64,000 nucleotides of DNA from Caldilineaceae bacterium. GTDB taxonomy: Bacteria; Chloroflexota; Anaerolineae; Caldilineales; Caldilineaceae. Below, piece by piece: positions 8,259-16,497 of this stretch. Location: positions 1 to 64,000 of the forward strand of contig JAHBVH010000038.1 of the NCBI GenBank assembly GCA_019637645.1. Direction: 5' to 3'. A program made the position numbers and the translations under genes. Under the pieces are notes generated by a model. That model searched no databases. It was not told the DNA's origin and saw only the letters and a program-made list of their open reading frames with translations. Each line of letters begins with the position of its first letter. Positions within the stretch are counted from its first letter, which is position 1.

Positions 8259-11200
8259 CTATTCGGCCTGCACGAGTTCTGCGCTGACAAAGTCCGCGGG
8301 GCGGACGGGCAATTCGGTGCCGATTAGATTACCGGCTGCATCGATCCAGGGGTAGCCCGCGCCGCCCAGTAGCTCATAGTCGTCGCCGGCGTCGTCGGTC
8401 ACGCTGGTTGCGACCTCCAACTCGCTGGTATCGACGCCACTGATTGCCCCACCGGCAATTTCGGCGGCAATCAACTCGGCAAAGTAGACCGAAGCGGCTT
8501 GTTGGGTTTCGGCGTCGGCCATGGTCATTTCGGGCTGTTCAGCCAACCAGTCTAGGCTAGGATGCCACGAAGCAACGCTGTAGCCCACAATCGCTTGCGC
8601 CTCGGCCAGCCGCTCGGGTGTTGCTTCATAGGCCAGCAAGGTGGACGCTTGCCAGATCTCCACCCCCTCTTGGTTGGCAAGAACGGTAAAGGCCAAGAGC
8701 GTGCCATGGCGGGTGAGATTCCCATCCTCACAAGTGTAGGTAATGGTCCCCACATCTTGGCGAATGCCATAGGCATCCAGTTCATTCGCTTCCACATAGT
8801 CACGGATGGCAGCTTCGAGCTCGGGCAGCGCTTGGGTTGTATCAATCGTACAGGCATCGAGCCCTAACACGTCGCGGCCAAAGCGCTCGGCAAACTCTAC
8901 CCCCGGGGTGTACTCCGCCAGCACCAGCTCCGTATCCCCCACAACATAGCTATCCCCCTCGGCATACCCTTGCGCCGCCAGGGCCGCATTGGGCACAATG
9001 AAGATCGGCAGCTGATCCGAGCCAAACATCAGGCTAATCGCTTCGTCGGGCGAGGCGGCAAAGAGCCACGGTCGCGCATCAAAGGTCGAGGCCCGTTCCA
9101 AGCCGCCAGCGATGGTCCAATCGGCGGGCAGCTCCAACCTATAGGCATTCTCGTCGGGATCTTCCCAGGTGATAAAGTCCAGGTCGGCTAGGTTGGTCGC
9201 CGCGGCAGGCACGCCAGCGACGGTGAAACTATCAATGATCTGGGCGAAGCTAGGCTCTAGCGCCAGGTAGCTATCGTGGAGCGCCACGGTGAGATAGAAG
9301 GCCAGGGCCGCGCCCGCTTCACCATTCACCCAAGTGAACAGCGCGACCGCGGTATATTCGTCGTCACGACCGACCATGCGCAGGATGCCTTCGCCTGCTT
9401 CTTCTGGCTGCGACCACTCACTGGCCGCCGAGGCTTGCTCGACGATACTCGCCATCATAGCGGCGGCGCTATCCGCGGTGATTTCTACTTCACTATAAAG
9501 CGGCCAGATCGCAACGCCTTCGTTTGTCTCCTCATTTTGGACGACAACGCGGCCGCTCTCTTGCAGCTCAACCGTCCAATCCACTGGATATTCAAGCGCA
9601 ATGGTTTCATCCGCATAGTGCTCAAATTCGCTCACCGTTGGCCCTTCGGGGGTCGGGATCACCACGCCGTCCAATGCCCAGAAGGCGAAGTTTTCAAAAC
9701 CAACGGCAATACTTTCGGCCTCGCCCGTGCCAGCCGCCAGCGCAACCGTGCCGGTGGCAAAGCTCTCATCGCGCAGTTGGGCCACCGGTGTTTCGTTGAT
9801 CACTAGGGTGATCTGATCACCTTGAACCCACACCCCGAGCAGATTGGCCCCGTCCTTGAGCGGGGCAGCATCCGCCAAGGGCAGAATCGTCTGGAATTGG
9901 CCGTCGGCATTTTTAGCCAAGCCAAATTGACCATCGCTAATAAAGAAATAGTAGAAGTTGGCATTATCGATATAGCGGAAGATCAACCCATGCTCAATCG
10001 ACGCGGCCGCGTCACCAACCTCGGTTTCGACTTCCACAAAGTAATCGTTCACGTCCAACTCGGTCAGCGCGGTGTTCGTGCCCCACATGGTGGCTGGCCC
10101 GGCGACTTCGATGATATAGGCCCGGTCAAAGGAGAAGATGCCATTCCCACTTTCGCCGACAAACCAATCGGCGCTAGCCCTATCCAGATCATCGGCATAG
10201 GTTGGCTCGGTGCCGAGCAGCGTTTCCAACTGTTCTGTGATGGCCGCCACATCAAGGGTAGGCGTTGGGGTTGGTTCCGGCCCAGCAGCCAGCAGCCACA
10301 GTTCGAGATTGTCAAAGGCAACCTCGACACCACCCTCGCCCAAGGCGCCCGTCGCCAACCCAATGGCACCGGCAACGATCCCATCGTCTTCCACTTGGGC
10401 AACGGGGGTATCGTTGATCAAGAGGGTGATCTGCGTCCCTTCTGCCAACACACCCAGACGGTTGACGGCCCCTTCGGTCGGATCAATGGCACTGGAGGCC
10501 GTCCAATCGACCAAGGTGTACCAATCCCCTGCGTCGAGACGCCATAGACCATAGGTATCGGCTTGCAGCGCGGCGAGGTAGAGATTATCACCATCCACAT
10601 AGCGGAAGACGAGGCCATATTCGCCATCGGTTGGTCCAGCCCGATAGGCGGTATCGACCTCAACAAGGAAATCCGCGGGGTTCATCGTGCGGAGCTCTTG
10701 ATTGATGTTCCAGCCGATCCAACCGCCGGTCGTAATCTCCATCACAAGCGCGCGATTTTGATAGCTGTAGGTCACATTGTCGTCAGAGAGACCGTTCCAG
10801 CTGTCGCTAGCACGGCGGAATTCGTCATAATAATCGGGCTCTCCTTCCCGAATTTCCGCCACCTGCTCGGCAAGGGCGGCTTCGTCCAAGATCACTTCGG
10901 CAAGGGGTGTGGCGGTTGGTGTTGGGGTAGGCGCGTCTACAGTAGTCACAGCCCAAAGTTCGACATTATCGAAGGCTACCGCTAAATCGCTTTCCTGATA
11001 GGTAGCCGCCACAAGGCCAATGCCACCACCGCTAAAGGTGGCGTCTTCCACCTGGGCCAAGGGCACGTCATTGACGAAAAGCGTGATCGAAGAACCGGCG
11101 GCCAACACGCCCAGCCGATTCACGGCCTCTTCGGTGGTATCAAGCGCGTCGGTGGTCGTAAATTCGATGAGCGCATCCCACTCACCATTTTCCTGAATGA

Positions 11201-12311
11201 GCAGGGCATACTCGTCATGGCGGATGGTAAAGGCATAGAAATTATCATCATCCACATAACGGAAGAGCAAGCTATATTGACCATCCGCGGGTAAGGTGAT
11301 GGCTTGGGTATCAACTTCGACTAGATAATCGGTCAGATCGAGGTCGGTCGTGGCCCGATTGATGGAATAAGTATAGAGATTATCCGGCAACACCTCCATT
11401 TGGAACATGCGCTGGTTATAGAAAAAGGCGTAGTCATCTTCCTCCACCACGTCCCAACTACCATCATCCCGCCGAAACTCGTCGTAATAGAGCGGGTCCA
11501 CCGCGCGGATCGCATCAAGCTGGGTCGCTAAGGCTTCGGCATCGAGCCCGGTAGCCGTGACGGCGGGGGTTACGGTGAGCGCAGGTGTTGGCGTAGCCGC
11601 GACTTCCCAAAGCGCGACATCATCAAAGCGCGCTTCCGCCGAATTACCGCTGGAGGCACCCACGGCCAAACCAATGCCCCCTGTGGTATAGGTGCTATCT
11701 TCGACCCACTGCACCACCTCGCCATTGATCAACAAGGTGATCGCTGTGCCTTCGACCAGCACGCCCAGGCGGTTGCTCGCTTCGGGCTCGGTCACGATAG
11801 CCGTTGATTTCTCAGCTGACAGCAGTTGCTCAAATTCACCATCGATCACGCTGGCTAGGGCAAACTGATCCCCATTGACTGCGAAGAGGTAGAAGTTCTC
11901 CTCATCGACATAGCGAAAAATGAGGCCATAGCCACTATCGCCCGCTGGCCCACTGACCAGGGTTACATCGACTTCGGCCAAGTAATTGGTCAAGGCGAGG
12001 TCATTGAGGGTTGCATTGGTACTCAGGGCAACCGCTTCGCCGCCAAAGTAGGTGATGGAGAAAACCTCTTCATCTCCCTGGTGCATGAATGCGCTCGACT
12101 CGCTCGTTGTGGACCAAGTCTCGTCCCACACGCTGAAATCGTCGCTAAAGGTCGGCTCCTCGGCCTGGATCGCTTCGACCTGTGCCAACAAGTCGGCAGG
12201 AGCGGGGGCCTGTGTGCGCGGCGCGGCTTGCACATTGACCGCAGCCAGGAGCAAGAGGAGGACAAGCCATGCGCTGACAAAGCTTACTTGCCAGCCATTG
12301 ATCTTCTTCAC
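8259..12311 (-). CDS. Large secreted protein with four concanavalin-like lectin repeats and two C-terminal PsbP/DcrB-like domains
   Basis: 1350 residues. A signal peptide is clear (MKKINGW..., hydrophobic LVLLLLLAAVNVQA, cut after VQA). Four homologous units start near residues 53, 274, 493 and 703, each opening with a Y/F-x-D-D/E-F/L-x(R) motif and containing a Y/H-GLIFRY(V/I)D core and a L-x-V-LINxxP/V-VAQ strand; they resemble LamG/DUF1080-type jelly-roll lectin modules. The linkers are Thr/Pro-rich (TPTPT). Two further domains near 894-1040 and 1055-1200 each begin with a (L-E-Y/L)P-(V/A)DWT strand as in PsbP/DcrB-like proteins. Function unknown; glycan or surface binding is plausible given the neighbouring fucosidase and sulfatase. 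Confidence 0.75.
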   Translation of the reverse strand: MKKINGWQVSFVSAWLVLLLLLAAVNVQAAPRTQAPAPADLLAQVEAIQAEEPTFSDDFSVWDETWSTTSESSAFMHQGDEEVFSITYFGGEAVALSTNATLNDLALTNYLAEVDVTLVSGPAGDSGYGLIFRYVDEENFYLFAVNGDQFALASVIDGEFEQLLSAEKSTAIVTEPEASNRLGVLVEGTAITLLINGEVVQWVEDSTYTTGGIGLAVGASSGNSAEARFDDVALWEVAATPTPALTVTPAVTATGLDAEALATQLDAIRAVDPLYYDEFRRDDGSWDVVEEDDYAFFYNQRMFQMEVLPDNLYTYSINRATTDLDLTDYLVEVDTQAITLPADGQYSLLFRYVDDDNFYAFTIRHDEYALLIQENGEWDALIEFTTTDALDTTEEAVNRLGVLAAGSSITLFVNDVPLAQVEDATFSGGGIGLVAATYQESDLAVAFDNVELWAVTTVDAPTPTPTATPLAEVILDEAALAEQVAEIREGEPDYYDEFRRASDSWNGLSDDNVTYSYQNRALVMEITTGGWIGWNINQELRTMNPADFLVEVDTAYRAGPTDGEYGLVFRYVDGDNLYLAALQADTYGLWRLDAGDWYTLVDWTASSAIDPTEGAVNRLGVLAEGTQITLLINDTPVAQVEDDGIVAGAIGLATGALGEGGVEVAFDNLELWLLAAGPEPTPTPTLDVAAITEQLETLLGTEPTYADDLDRASADWFVGESGNGIFSFDRAYIIEVAGPATMWGTNTALTELDVNDYFVEVETEVGDAAASIEHGLIFRYIDNANFYYFFISDGQFGLAKNADGQFQTILPLADAAPLKDGANLLGVWVQGDQITLVINETPVAQLRDESFATGTVALAAGTGEAESIAVGFENFAFWALDGVVIPTPEGPTVSEFEHYADETIALEYPVDWTVELQESGRVVVQNEETNEGVAIWPLYSEVEITADSAAAMMASIVEQASAASEWSQPEEAGEGILRMVGRDDEYTAVALFTWVNGEAGAALAFYLTVALHDSYLALEPSFAQIIDSFTVAGVPAAATNLADLDFITWEDPDENAYRLELPADWTIAGGLERASTFDARPWLFAASPDEAISLMFGSDQLPIFIVPNAALAAQGYAEGDSYVVGDTELVLAEYTPGVEFAERFGRDVLGLDACTIDTTQALPELEAAIRDYVEANELDAYGIRQDVGTITYTCEDGNLTRHGTLLAFTVLANQEGVEIWQASTLLAYEATPERLAEAQAIVGYSVASWHPSLDWLAEQPEMTMADAETQQAASVYFAELIAAEIAGGAISGVDTSELEVATSVTDDAGDDYELLGGAGYPWIDAAGNLIGTELPVRPADFVSAELVQAE

Positions 12312-12494
12312 AAGTACAGTCCTTTCAATTCGTGTATCCGTAGCTTCCCGTCTTTGCTATCACAAGTACGGTACGGAGAGGGCTATATTGTTGTTCGAGG
12401 GATATTTTCAGTAAACGAATCAGCAATTGGGTGCCTGCCTTATCCGCTAAACCAAAGAAGGAAAAGTTGTGGCGATGAGCGGCAGGGCAATGAT

Positions 12495-12526
12495 CAGGCT
12501 GCTATGGGTAGCATAGCAGGAGCCTG
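12495..12526. other. Long imperfect hairpin of unknown role
   Basis: CAGGCTGCTATG (12495-12506) pairs with CATAGC (12512-12517) and AGCCTG (12521-12526), with a three-base AGG bulge and a GGTAG loop. No U-run follows on either strand and no gene ends here, so it is not an evident terminator. It could be a leader structure of the 8259-12311 gene. Confidence 0.45.
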
Positions 12527-12752
12527 TTAACCTAAGGTCAACAACAGTTGAAGCTAGCAAAGATTGCCGATATAGGTCGAAGAAAGAGGATAATGAGTAT
12601 AGGCATTCCAGCATTCAGGCCATACCATAGTAATTATTATAACAATAGTTTGCATAATACTAGCTGTCAATTTTGCTGATTTGCTGTCATCTGGTGTAAC
12701 AAATTGCACGAACAGAGTTTTATCACCCGCGAGCGCGAGGCTTTCACCTGAA

Positions 12753-12781
12753 TTGTCACAAAATTGTCCGCAATTTATAAT
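12753..12781 (+). promoter_or_regulatory. Promoter of the sulfatase gene
   Basis: TTGTCA (12753-12758), 17-bp spacer, TATAAT (12776-12781). Predicted start near 12788 leaves a leader of about 84 nt. Confidence 0.65.
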
Positions 12782-12871
12782 AGGTTGTACCAGTAAAGAC
12801 GTTATGTTATGCATAAGGTCGCGAGCACATTTGCCCAAGATTCTGATCACCCCCTAGCCAAAGGAGCGCTC

Positions 12872-14368
12872 ATGCCTGGACACCCCAACGTCCTTCTAAT
12901 TTGTACCGATCATTGGCCGGCGGCCCTCTTGGGCATAGCTGGCCATCCCACCATGCAAACGCCGACGTTAGATGAATTGGCGCGCAGTGGCGTTCGCTAT
13001 ACGAATGCTTATAGCGAATGTCCCGTCTGTATTCCAGCGCGGCGCACACTGATGACAGGCACACCCCCGCGAACCCACGGGGATCGCGTCTTTCAAGAGA
13101 CTTTGCCCATGCCCAACTTGCCAACGCTGGCACAAACCTTTGGAAACGCGGGCTACCAAAGCTATGCCGTGGGGAAATTGCACGTCTATCCCCAGCGCAA
13201 CCGCATTGGCTTTGATGATGTTCTGCTCGATGAAGAAGGCCGCCAGCAATATGGCTTGGTCGATGATTATGAGCTCTTCTTAGGGGACGCTGGCTATGCT
13301 GGTCAATATTTTCACCACGGCATGAGCAACAACGAATACCAGGCACGGCCTTGGCACTTGCCCGAAGCAACCCACCCCACCAACTGGGCGACCAACCAGA
13401 TGTGTCGCGTGATCAAGCGGCGCGATCCCACCCGGCCCAGCTTTTGGTATCTTTCGTATCGCCACCCCCATCCACCGCTGGTGCCGCTCCAAAGCTATCT
13501 CGATTTCTATCGGGAGATCGAAATCGACCAGCCCGTTGTCGGCGCATGGGCCGATGGCGGTGCGCCGCTGCCCTATAGCTTGCAAAGCAAACAGGCCGTG
13601 GCCCACAAATATAACGCGGGGCAGACCCAATGGGCGCGCCGAGCCTTTTATGCTCTATGTACCCACATCGACCATCAGTTGCGCGTGGTCATCGGCACCT
13701 TGCGCGAAGAGGGATTGCTCAACGACACCATTATTCTCTTCACCGCCGATCATGGCGATATGTTGGGCAACCACAACTTGTGGGCCAAGCGGCTCTTTTA
13801 TGAATATTCGGCCAATGTCCCCATGATCGTAGTAGGGGCGGCAAGTGACGGGCGGGGAGGACATCACCAAGTGGATGATCGGCTGGTAGGTTGGCAGGAT
13901 GTGATGCCCACCTTGCTCGATTTGGCCGGGGTTCCCATCCCCGCCACCGTAGAAGGGCGCTCGATGGTGGGGCCAGAGAAACGGGAGTGGTTCTATGGCG
14001 AGATCGATGAAGGAGCCCATGCCACCCGCATGATCCACGATGGGCGCTACAAGCTGGTTTATTACGCAGCGGGCAATCGCCGTCAACTCTTTGATCTCCA
14101 GGCTGACCCCGCGGAAATGCTTGACCGCGCCCAAGATCCAGCCTATGCCGAACCATTGGCACGGCTAACGGCCCGCTTAGTGAGCCAACTCTATGGCGGC
14201 GACGAAGCTTGGGTACAACATGGCGAGTTGGTCGGTCTGCCCGATCGCGCCTTTGTTCCAGGCCCCAATCGCGGCCTGACCAGCCAACGAGGCACGCATT
14301 GGCCGCCAGCCCCCGCCAGCCACATGCCCCAGATCGAATGGCACGGCGAACGGGGCGGGAATCGGTAG
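12872..14368 (+). CDS. Type I (formylglycine) sulfatase
   Basis: 498 residues from the ATG at 12872, chosen because AAGGAG (12861-12866) precedes it and the protein then opens PGHPNVLLICTDHW, the usual sulfatase N-terminus with the metal-binding Asp. An upstream in-frame ATG at 12809 has no such support. The active-site motif is C53-I-P-A-R57 (C-x-P-x-R), in which Cys is oxidised to formylglycine; no modifying enzyme is in the window. ILFTADHGDMLGNHNLWAK matches the second metal/active-site segment. No signal peptide is seen, so a cytoplasmic location is likely. The substrate is unknown; sulfated fucose polymers or choline sulfate are options. Confidence 0.88.
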   Translation: MPGHPNVLLICTDHWPAALLGIAGHPTMQTPTLDELARSGVRYTNAYSECPVCIPARRTLMTGTPPRTHGDRVFQETLPMPNLPTLAQTFGNAGYQSYAVGKLHVYPQRNRIGFDDVLLDEEGRQQYGLVDDYELFLGDAGYAGQYFHHGMSNNEYQARPWHLPEATHPTNWATNQMCRVIKRRDPTRPSFWYLSYRHPHPPLVPLQSYLDFYREIEIDQPVVGAWADGGAPLPYSLQSKQAVAHKYNAGQTQWARRAFYALCTHIDHQLRVVIGTLREEGLLNDTIILFTADHGDMLGNHNLWAKRLFYEYSANVPMIVVGAASDGRGGHHQVDDRLVGWQDVMPTLLDLAGVPIPATVEGRSMVGPEKREWFYGEIDEGAHATRMIHDGRYKLVYYAAGNRRQLFDLQADPAEMLDRAQDPAYAEPLARLTARLVSQLYGGDEAWVQHGELVGLPDRAFVPGPNRGLTSQRGTHWPPAPASHMPQIEWHGERGGNR

Positions 14369-14370
14369 GG

Positions 14371-14413
14371 AAACGGTCTAGCCAGGGCATGGGCTCGGCT
14401 AGACCGTTTTTGC
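14371..14413 (+). terminator. Rho-independent terminator of the sulfatase gene
   Basis: AACGGTCTAGCC (14372-14383) pairs perfectly with GGCTAGACCGTT (14397-14408), followed by TTTGCTT. It separates the sulfatase from the converging brnTA operon. Confidence 0.85.
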
Positions 14414-14421
14414 TTATACGG

Positions 14422-14706
14422 TTATTGCGTCGCTTCAGCCATGGCGGTTGCCAGTACTTCATCATCAACACCGTGCCGACGTAAACTCTCGATCAAGGTC
14501 GTCAATGCAGGCGTCTGTTCCAGACGAGCGACATCAGCACGCAGGCCCTGGCCAATATAGGCGCGCATGAGTGGTTGATAACCAGAAAAGCCAAGCCGCG
14601 GGGCGATTCGTTTTAGATCGTCCACGACATCTTGCGGCATACGCAACGTGATGGTTGTCATAGTGCGATCTTTGTGCAGGCGTTGTTTCAGTTCATCAAG
14701 TTTCAT
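14422..14706 (-). CDS. brnA: BrnA-type antitoxin
   Basis: 94 residues. A short N-terminal linker is followed by TMTTITLRMPQDVVDDLKRI, a ribbon-helix-helix DNA-binding segment as in BrnA/CopG antitoxins. The protein should neutralise BrnT and autorepress the operon. Its start overlaps the end of brnT by 11 bp, the toxin-first order typical of BrnT/BrnA modules. An internal Met (MTTITLRMP) could be a secondary start. Confidence 0.8.
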   Translation of the reverse strand: MKLDELKQRLHKDRTMTTITLRMPQDVVDDLKRIAPRLGFSGYQPLMRAYIGQGLRADVARLEQTPALTTLIESLRRHGVDDEVLATAMAEATQ

Positions 14707-14989
14707 ATAATTTTCTTTCTTGTCCAGTGGCTAGTCGTGCTGAAATCACGCGGATCACGTCGCCACGTAAGGTATAGACCACATACAGTAACTGCCAGCT
14801 TTCGGTCATTCCCACCACCCGTTCACGCAGCTCGCCATCAACAAGATCATCTTCATCTGCTTGTACAAACGGATCAAAGAAAACCTCACAAGCCGTTTCA
14901 AAGGCAACTTTATGCTTCTGGCGGTTGGTCCATGCTTTATTGCTTTCCCATTCAAAGGAAATACCCTGTATGGTGTAAACGACTTTCAT
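14696..14989 (-). CDS. brnT: BrnT-type ribonuclease toxin
   Basis: 97 residues from the ATG at 14989 (a GTG two codons upstream would lie against the -10 box). GISFEWESNKAWTNRQKHKV and FETACEVFFDPF, then RVVGMTESWQLLYVVYT and RVISARLAT are the conserved BrnT elements (W-x-x-N-K-x-x-x-N-x-x-K-H, F-x-x-A, R-x-I-S-A-R). BrnT is a RelE-fold translation-inhibiting ribonuclease. The promoter at 14996-15024 predicts a transcript that starts at the ATG. Intact, so the module is probably active. Confidence 0.88.
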   Translation of the reverse strand: MKVVYTIQGISFEWESNKAWTNRQKHKVAFETACEVFFDPFVQADEDDLVDGELRERVVGMTESWQLLYVVYTLRGDVIRVISARLATGQERKLYET

Positions 14990-14995
14990 ACACAC

Positions 14996-15024
14996 AGTAT
15001 AGCGAAACGTAATGACAATGTCAA
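14996..15024 (-). promoter_or_regulatory. Consensus, leaderless promoter of brnTA with operator-like dyad
   Basis: On the minus strand TTGACA (15019-15024), 17-bp spacer, TATACT (14996-15001); the predicted start coincides with the brnT ATG at 14989. A perfect dyad TGACA-A-TGTCA (15013-15023) overlaps the -35 and is a likely BrnA operator. Confidence 0.75.
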
Positions 15025-15120
15025 TACGATTCTACGCCCCAATCTCTTGGCGTAAGTGGAGATTAGCACTATAATTACTATAAGTCTTTATATCTTTTTT
15101 ACATCGATGATAGAAAGCCT

Positions 15121-16485
15121 ATGACGCAGCCCACTCTTTCCTTTCAAGGTGGCACGCTCGTCCTCTATGGCGTTGGTCAATCGGAAACCGTTCCCCCCGT
15201 CTTTCAGTGGATCAAAGCCCGGTGGCGTTGTGAAGCCTATCATTACCCAACGCTTGTAGCGTGGTTACAGCGCCAGGGCATTCACGACAATGTACCGCGT
15301 TGGCAGCCGCTCGACCTGACACTGCATGACCAACGTGAGCCCCATGACTATCAACTGGAAGCGCTCCAAGCGTGGCAGGCAGGCAACCAGCGCGGTAGTA
15401 TTGTCTTGCCCACGGGCGCGGGCAAGACCTTTGTCGCCATCCATGCCATCCAGCGGGTCAATCGCGCGACGTTGGTAGTGGCCCCCACCATTGATCTACT
15501 CCATCAGTGGTACGCCCGGCTGGGCAATGCCTTTGCCACGGCGATTGGGGTCTACTATGGCGGGGAAAAGATCATCAAGCCCATCACCGTCACCACCTAT
15601 CACTCGGCGGGCGACCTCATGGCAGCCTATGGCAACCACTTCAAGCTCATCATCTACGACGAAGTTCACCACTTGCCCGCGCCCAGTTGGGGGGAAACAG
15701 CGCTCATGTCCCCGGCGTCCTTTCGGCTGGGCTTGACTGCCACCTATCCAACCCAAGCCGAGCAGGCCGACGGTCGTTGGTCGCTCAACCATTTGATCGG
15801 CCCGATTCTTTATGAAAAACGCATTGACGAGCTAGCTGGGAAACAGTTGGCGGCCTATCGCACCGAGCGCATTCGGGTGACGCTGACTGATACCGAACGG
15901 CAGCAATATGACGCCGACTATGCCATCTATGCCCGGTTTATCAAAGAGCGGCGGCTCTACCTGCATGGGCCGCGCTGGTGGCTGGAGTTGATGCGCCTGA
16001 GTTCGCTAGAGCCCAAGGCGCGTGAGGCCGCGCTGGCACACCAACGGTTAGGCCGCCTTTTGGCCGCGTCCACGGAGAAGCTAGCCGCATTGGCACGCCT
16101 GCTCCAAGAGCATTGGCACGCGCATATCCTCATCTTTACCGAGAGCAATGAGGTGGTCTACCACCTCTCCCAACACCATCTCATCCCGGCGCTCACCTGT
16201 GAGACCAAAGCCGCCGAGCGCAAAGAGCTTCTGGAAGGGTTTCAACAGGGTGCCTATGGGGCGTTGGTCACCTCCAAGGTGCTCAACGAAGGGATCGATG
16301 TGCCAGAGGCCAAGGTCGCCATTGTGTTAGGCGGCAGTGCCGGAGCCCGCGAATATATCCAGCGCCTGGGTCGTATCTTGCGTAAAGTGGATAATCGGGA
16401 AGCCGTGCTCTATGAAATTGTGGTACACGATACCGTGGATGTGGGCCGCGCGCGCCGTCGTCGTCCGCGCCCCGCAACGGCTTGA
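15121..16485 (+). CDS. XPB/Rad25-family superfamily 2 DNA helicase
   Basis: 454 residues. Ordered motifs: DYQLEALQAWQAG (Q-like), SIVLPTGAGKTFVAIHA (Walker A), LIIYDEVHHLPAPSWGE (DEVH box), RLGLTATYP (motif III), ILIFTESNEVVYHLS, LVTSKVLNEGIDVPEAKVAI and REYIQRLGRILRK (motif VI with Arg finger). The short N-terminal damage-recognition-like part and the thumb region (YDADYAIYARFIKERR) are as in archaeal-type XPB. XPB opens DNA in repair. The next gene, 12 bp downstream, encodes its nuclease partner Bax1, an arrangement known in archaea. Confidence 0.88.
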   Translation: MTQPTLSFQGGTLVLYGVGQSETVPPVFQWIKARWRCEAYHYPTLVAWLQRQGIHDNVPRWQPLDLTLHDQREPHDYQLEALQAWQAGNQRGSIVLPTGAGKTFVAIHAIQRVNRATLVVAPTIDLLHQWYARLGNAFATAIGVYYGGEKIIKPITVTTYHSAGDLMAAYGNHFKLIIYDEVHHLPAPSWGETALMSPASFRLGLTATYPTQAEQADGRWSLNHLIGPILYEKRIDELAGKQLAAYRTERIRVTLTDTERQQYDADYAIYARFIKERRLYLHGPRWWLELMRLSSLEPKAREAALAHQRLGRLLAASTEKLAALARLLQEHWHAHILIFTESNEVVYHLSQHHLIPALTCETKAAERKELLEGFQQGAYGALVTSKVLNEGIDVPEAKVAIVLGGSAGAREYIQRLGRILRKVDNREAVLYEIVVHDTVDVGRARRRRPRPATA

Positions 16486-16497
16486 GGAAATAGCCTG

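Larger units (their letters stand above)
12312..12871. other. 560-bp intergenic region with a hairpin and the sulfatase promoter
   Basis: No convincing gene. It holds the leader of the minus-strand secreted-protein gene, a long hairpin at 12495-12526, and a strong plus-strand promoter at 12753-12781. The rest (about 12310-12490 and 12555-12740) is A/T-richer sequence in which I see no repeat or RNA gene. Confidence 0.5.

Noticed and set aside
4465..12551. The 14-mer TCAACTGTTGTTGA at 4465-4478 recurs as its reverse complement at 12538-12551, hinting at a shared operator for the CARF-HTH regulator.
   Set aside because: In 64 kb, on the order of ten or more exact 14-bp matches are expected by chance when both strands are counted, and the second site is not placed on a clear promoter.
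12809..12871. Upstream in-frame ATG giving a 519-residue sulfatase.
   Set aside because: No ribosome site and no homologous-looking sequence before PGHPNVLLICTDHW, while 12872 has AAGGAG at the right distance.
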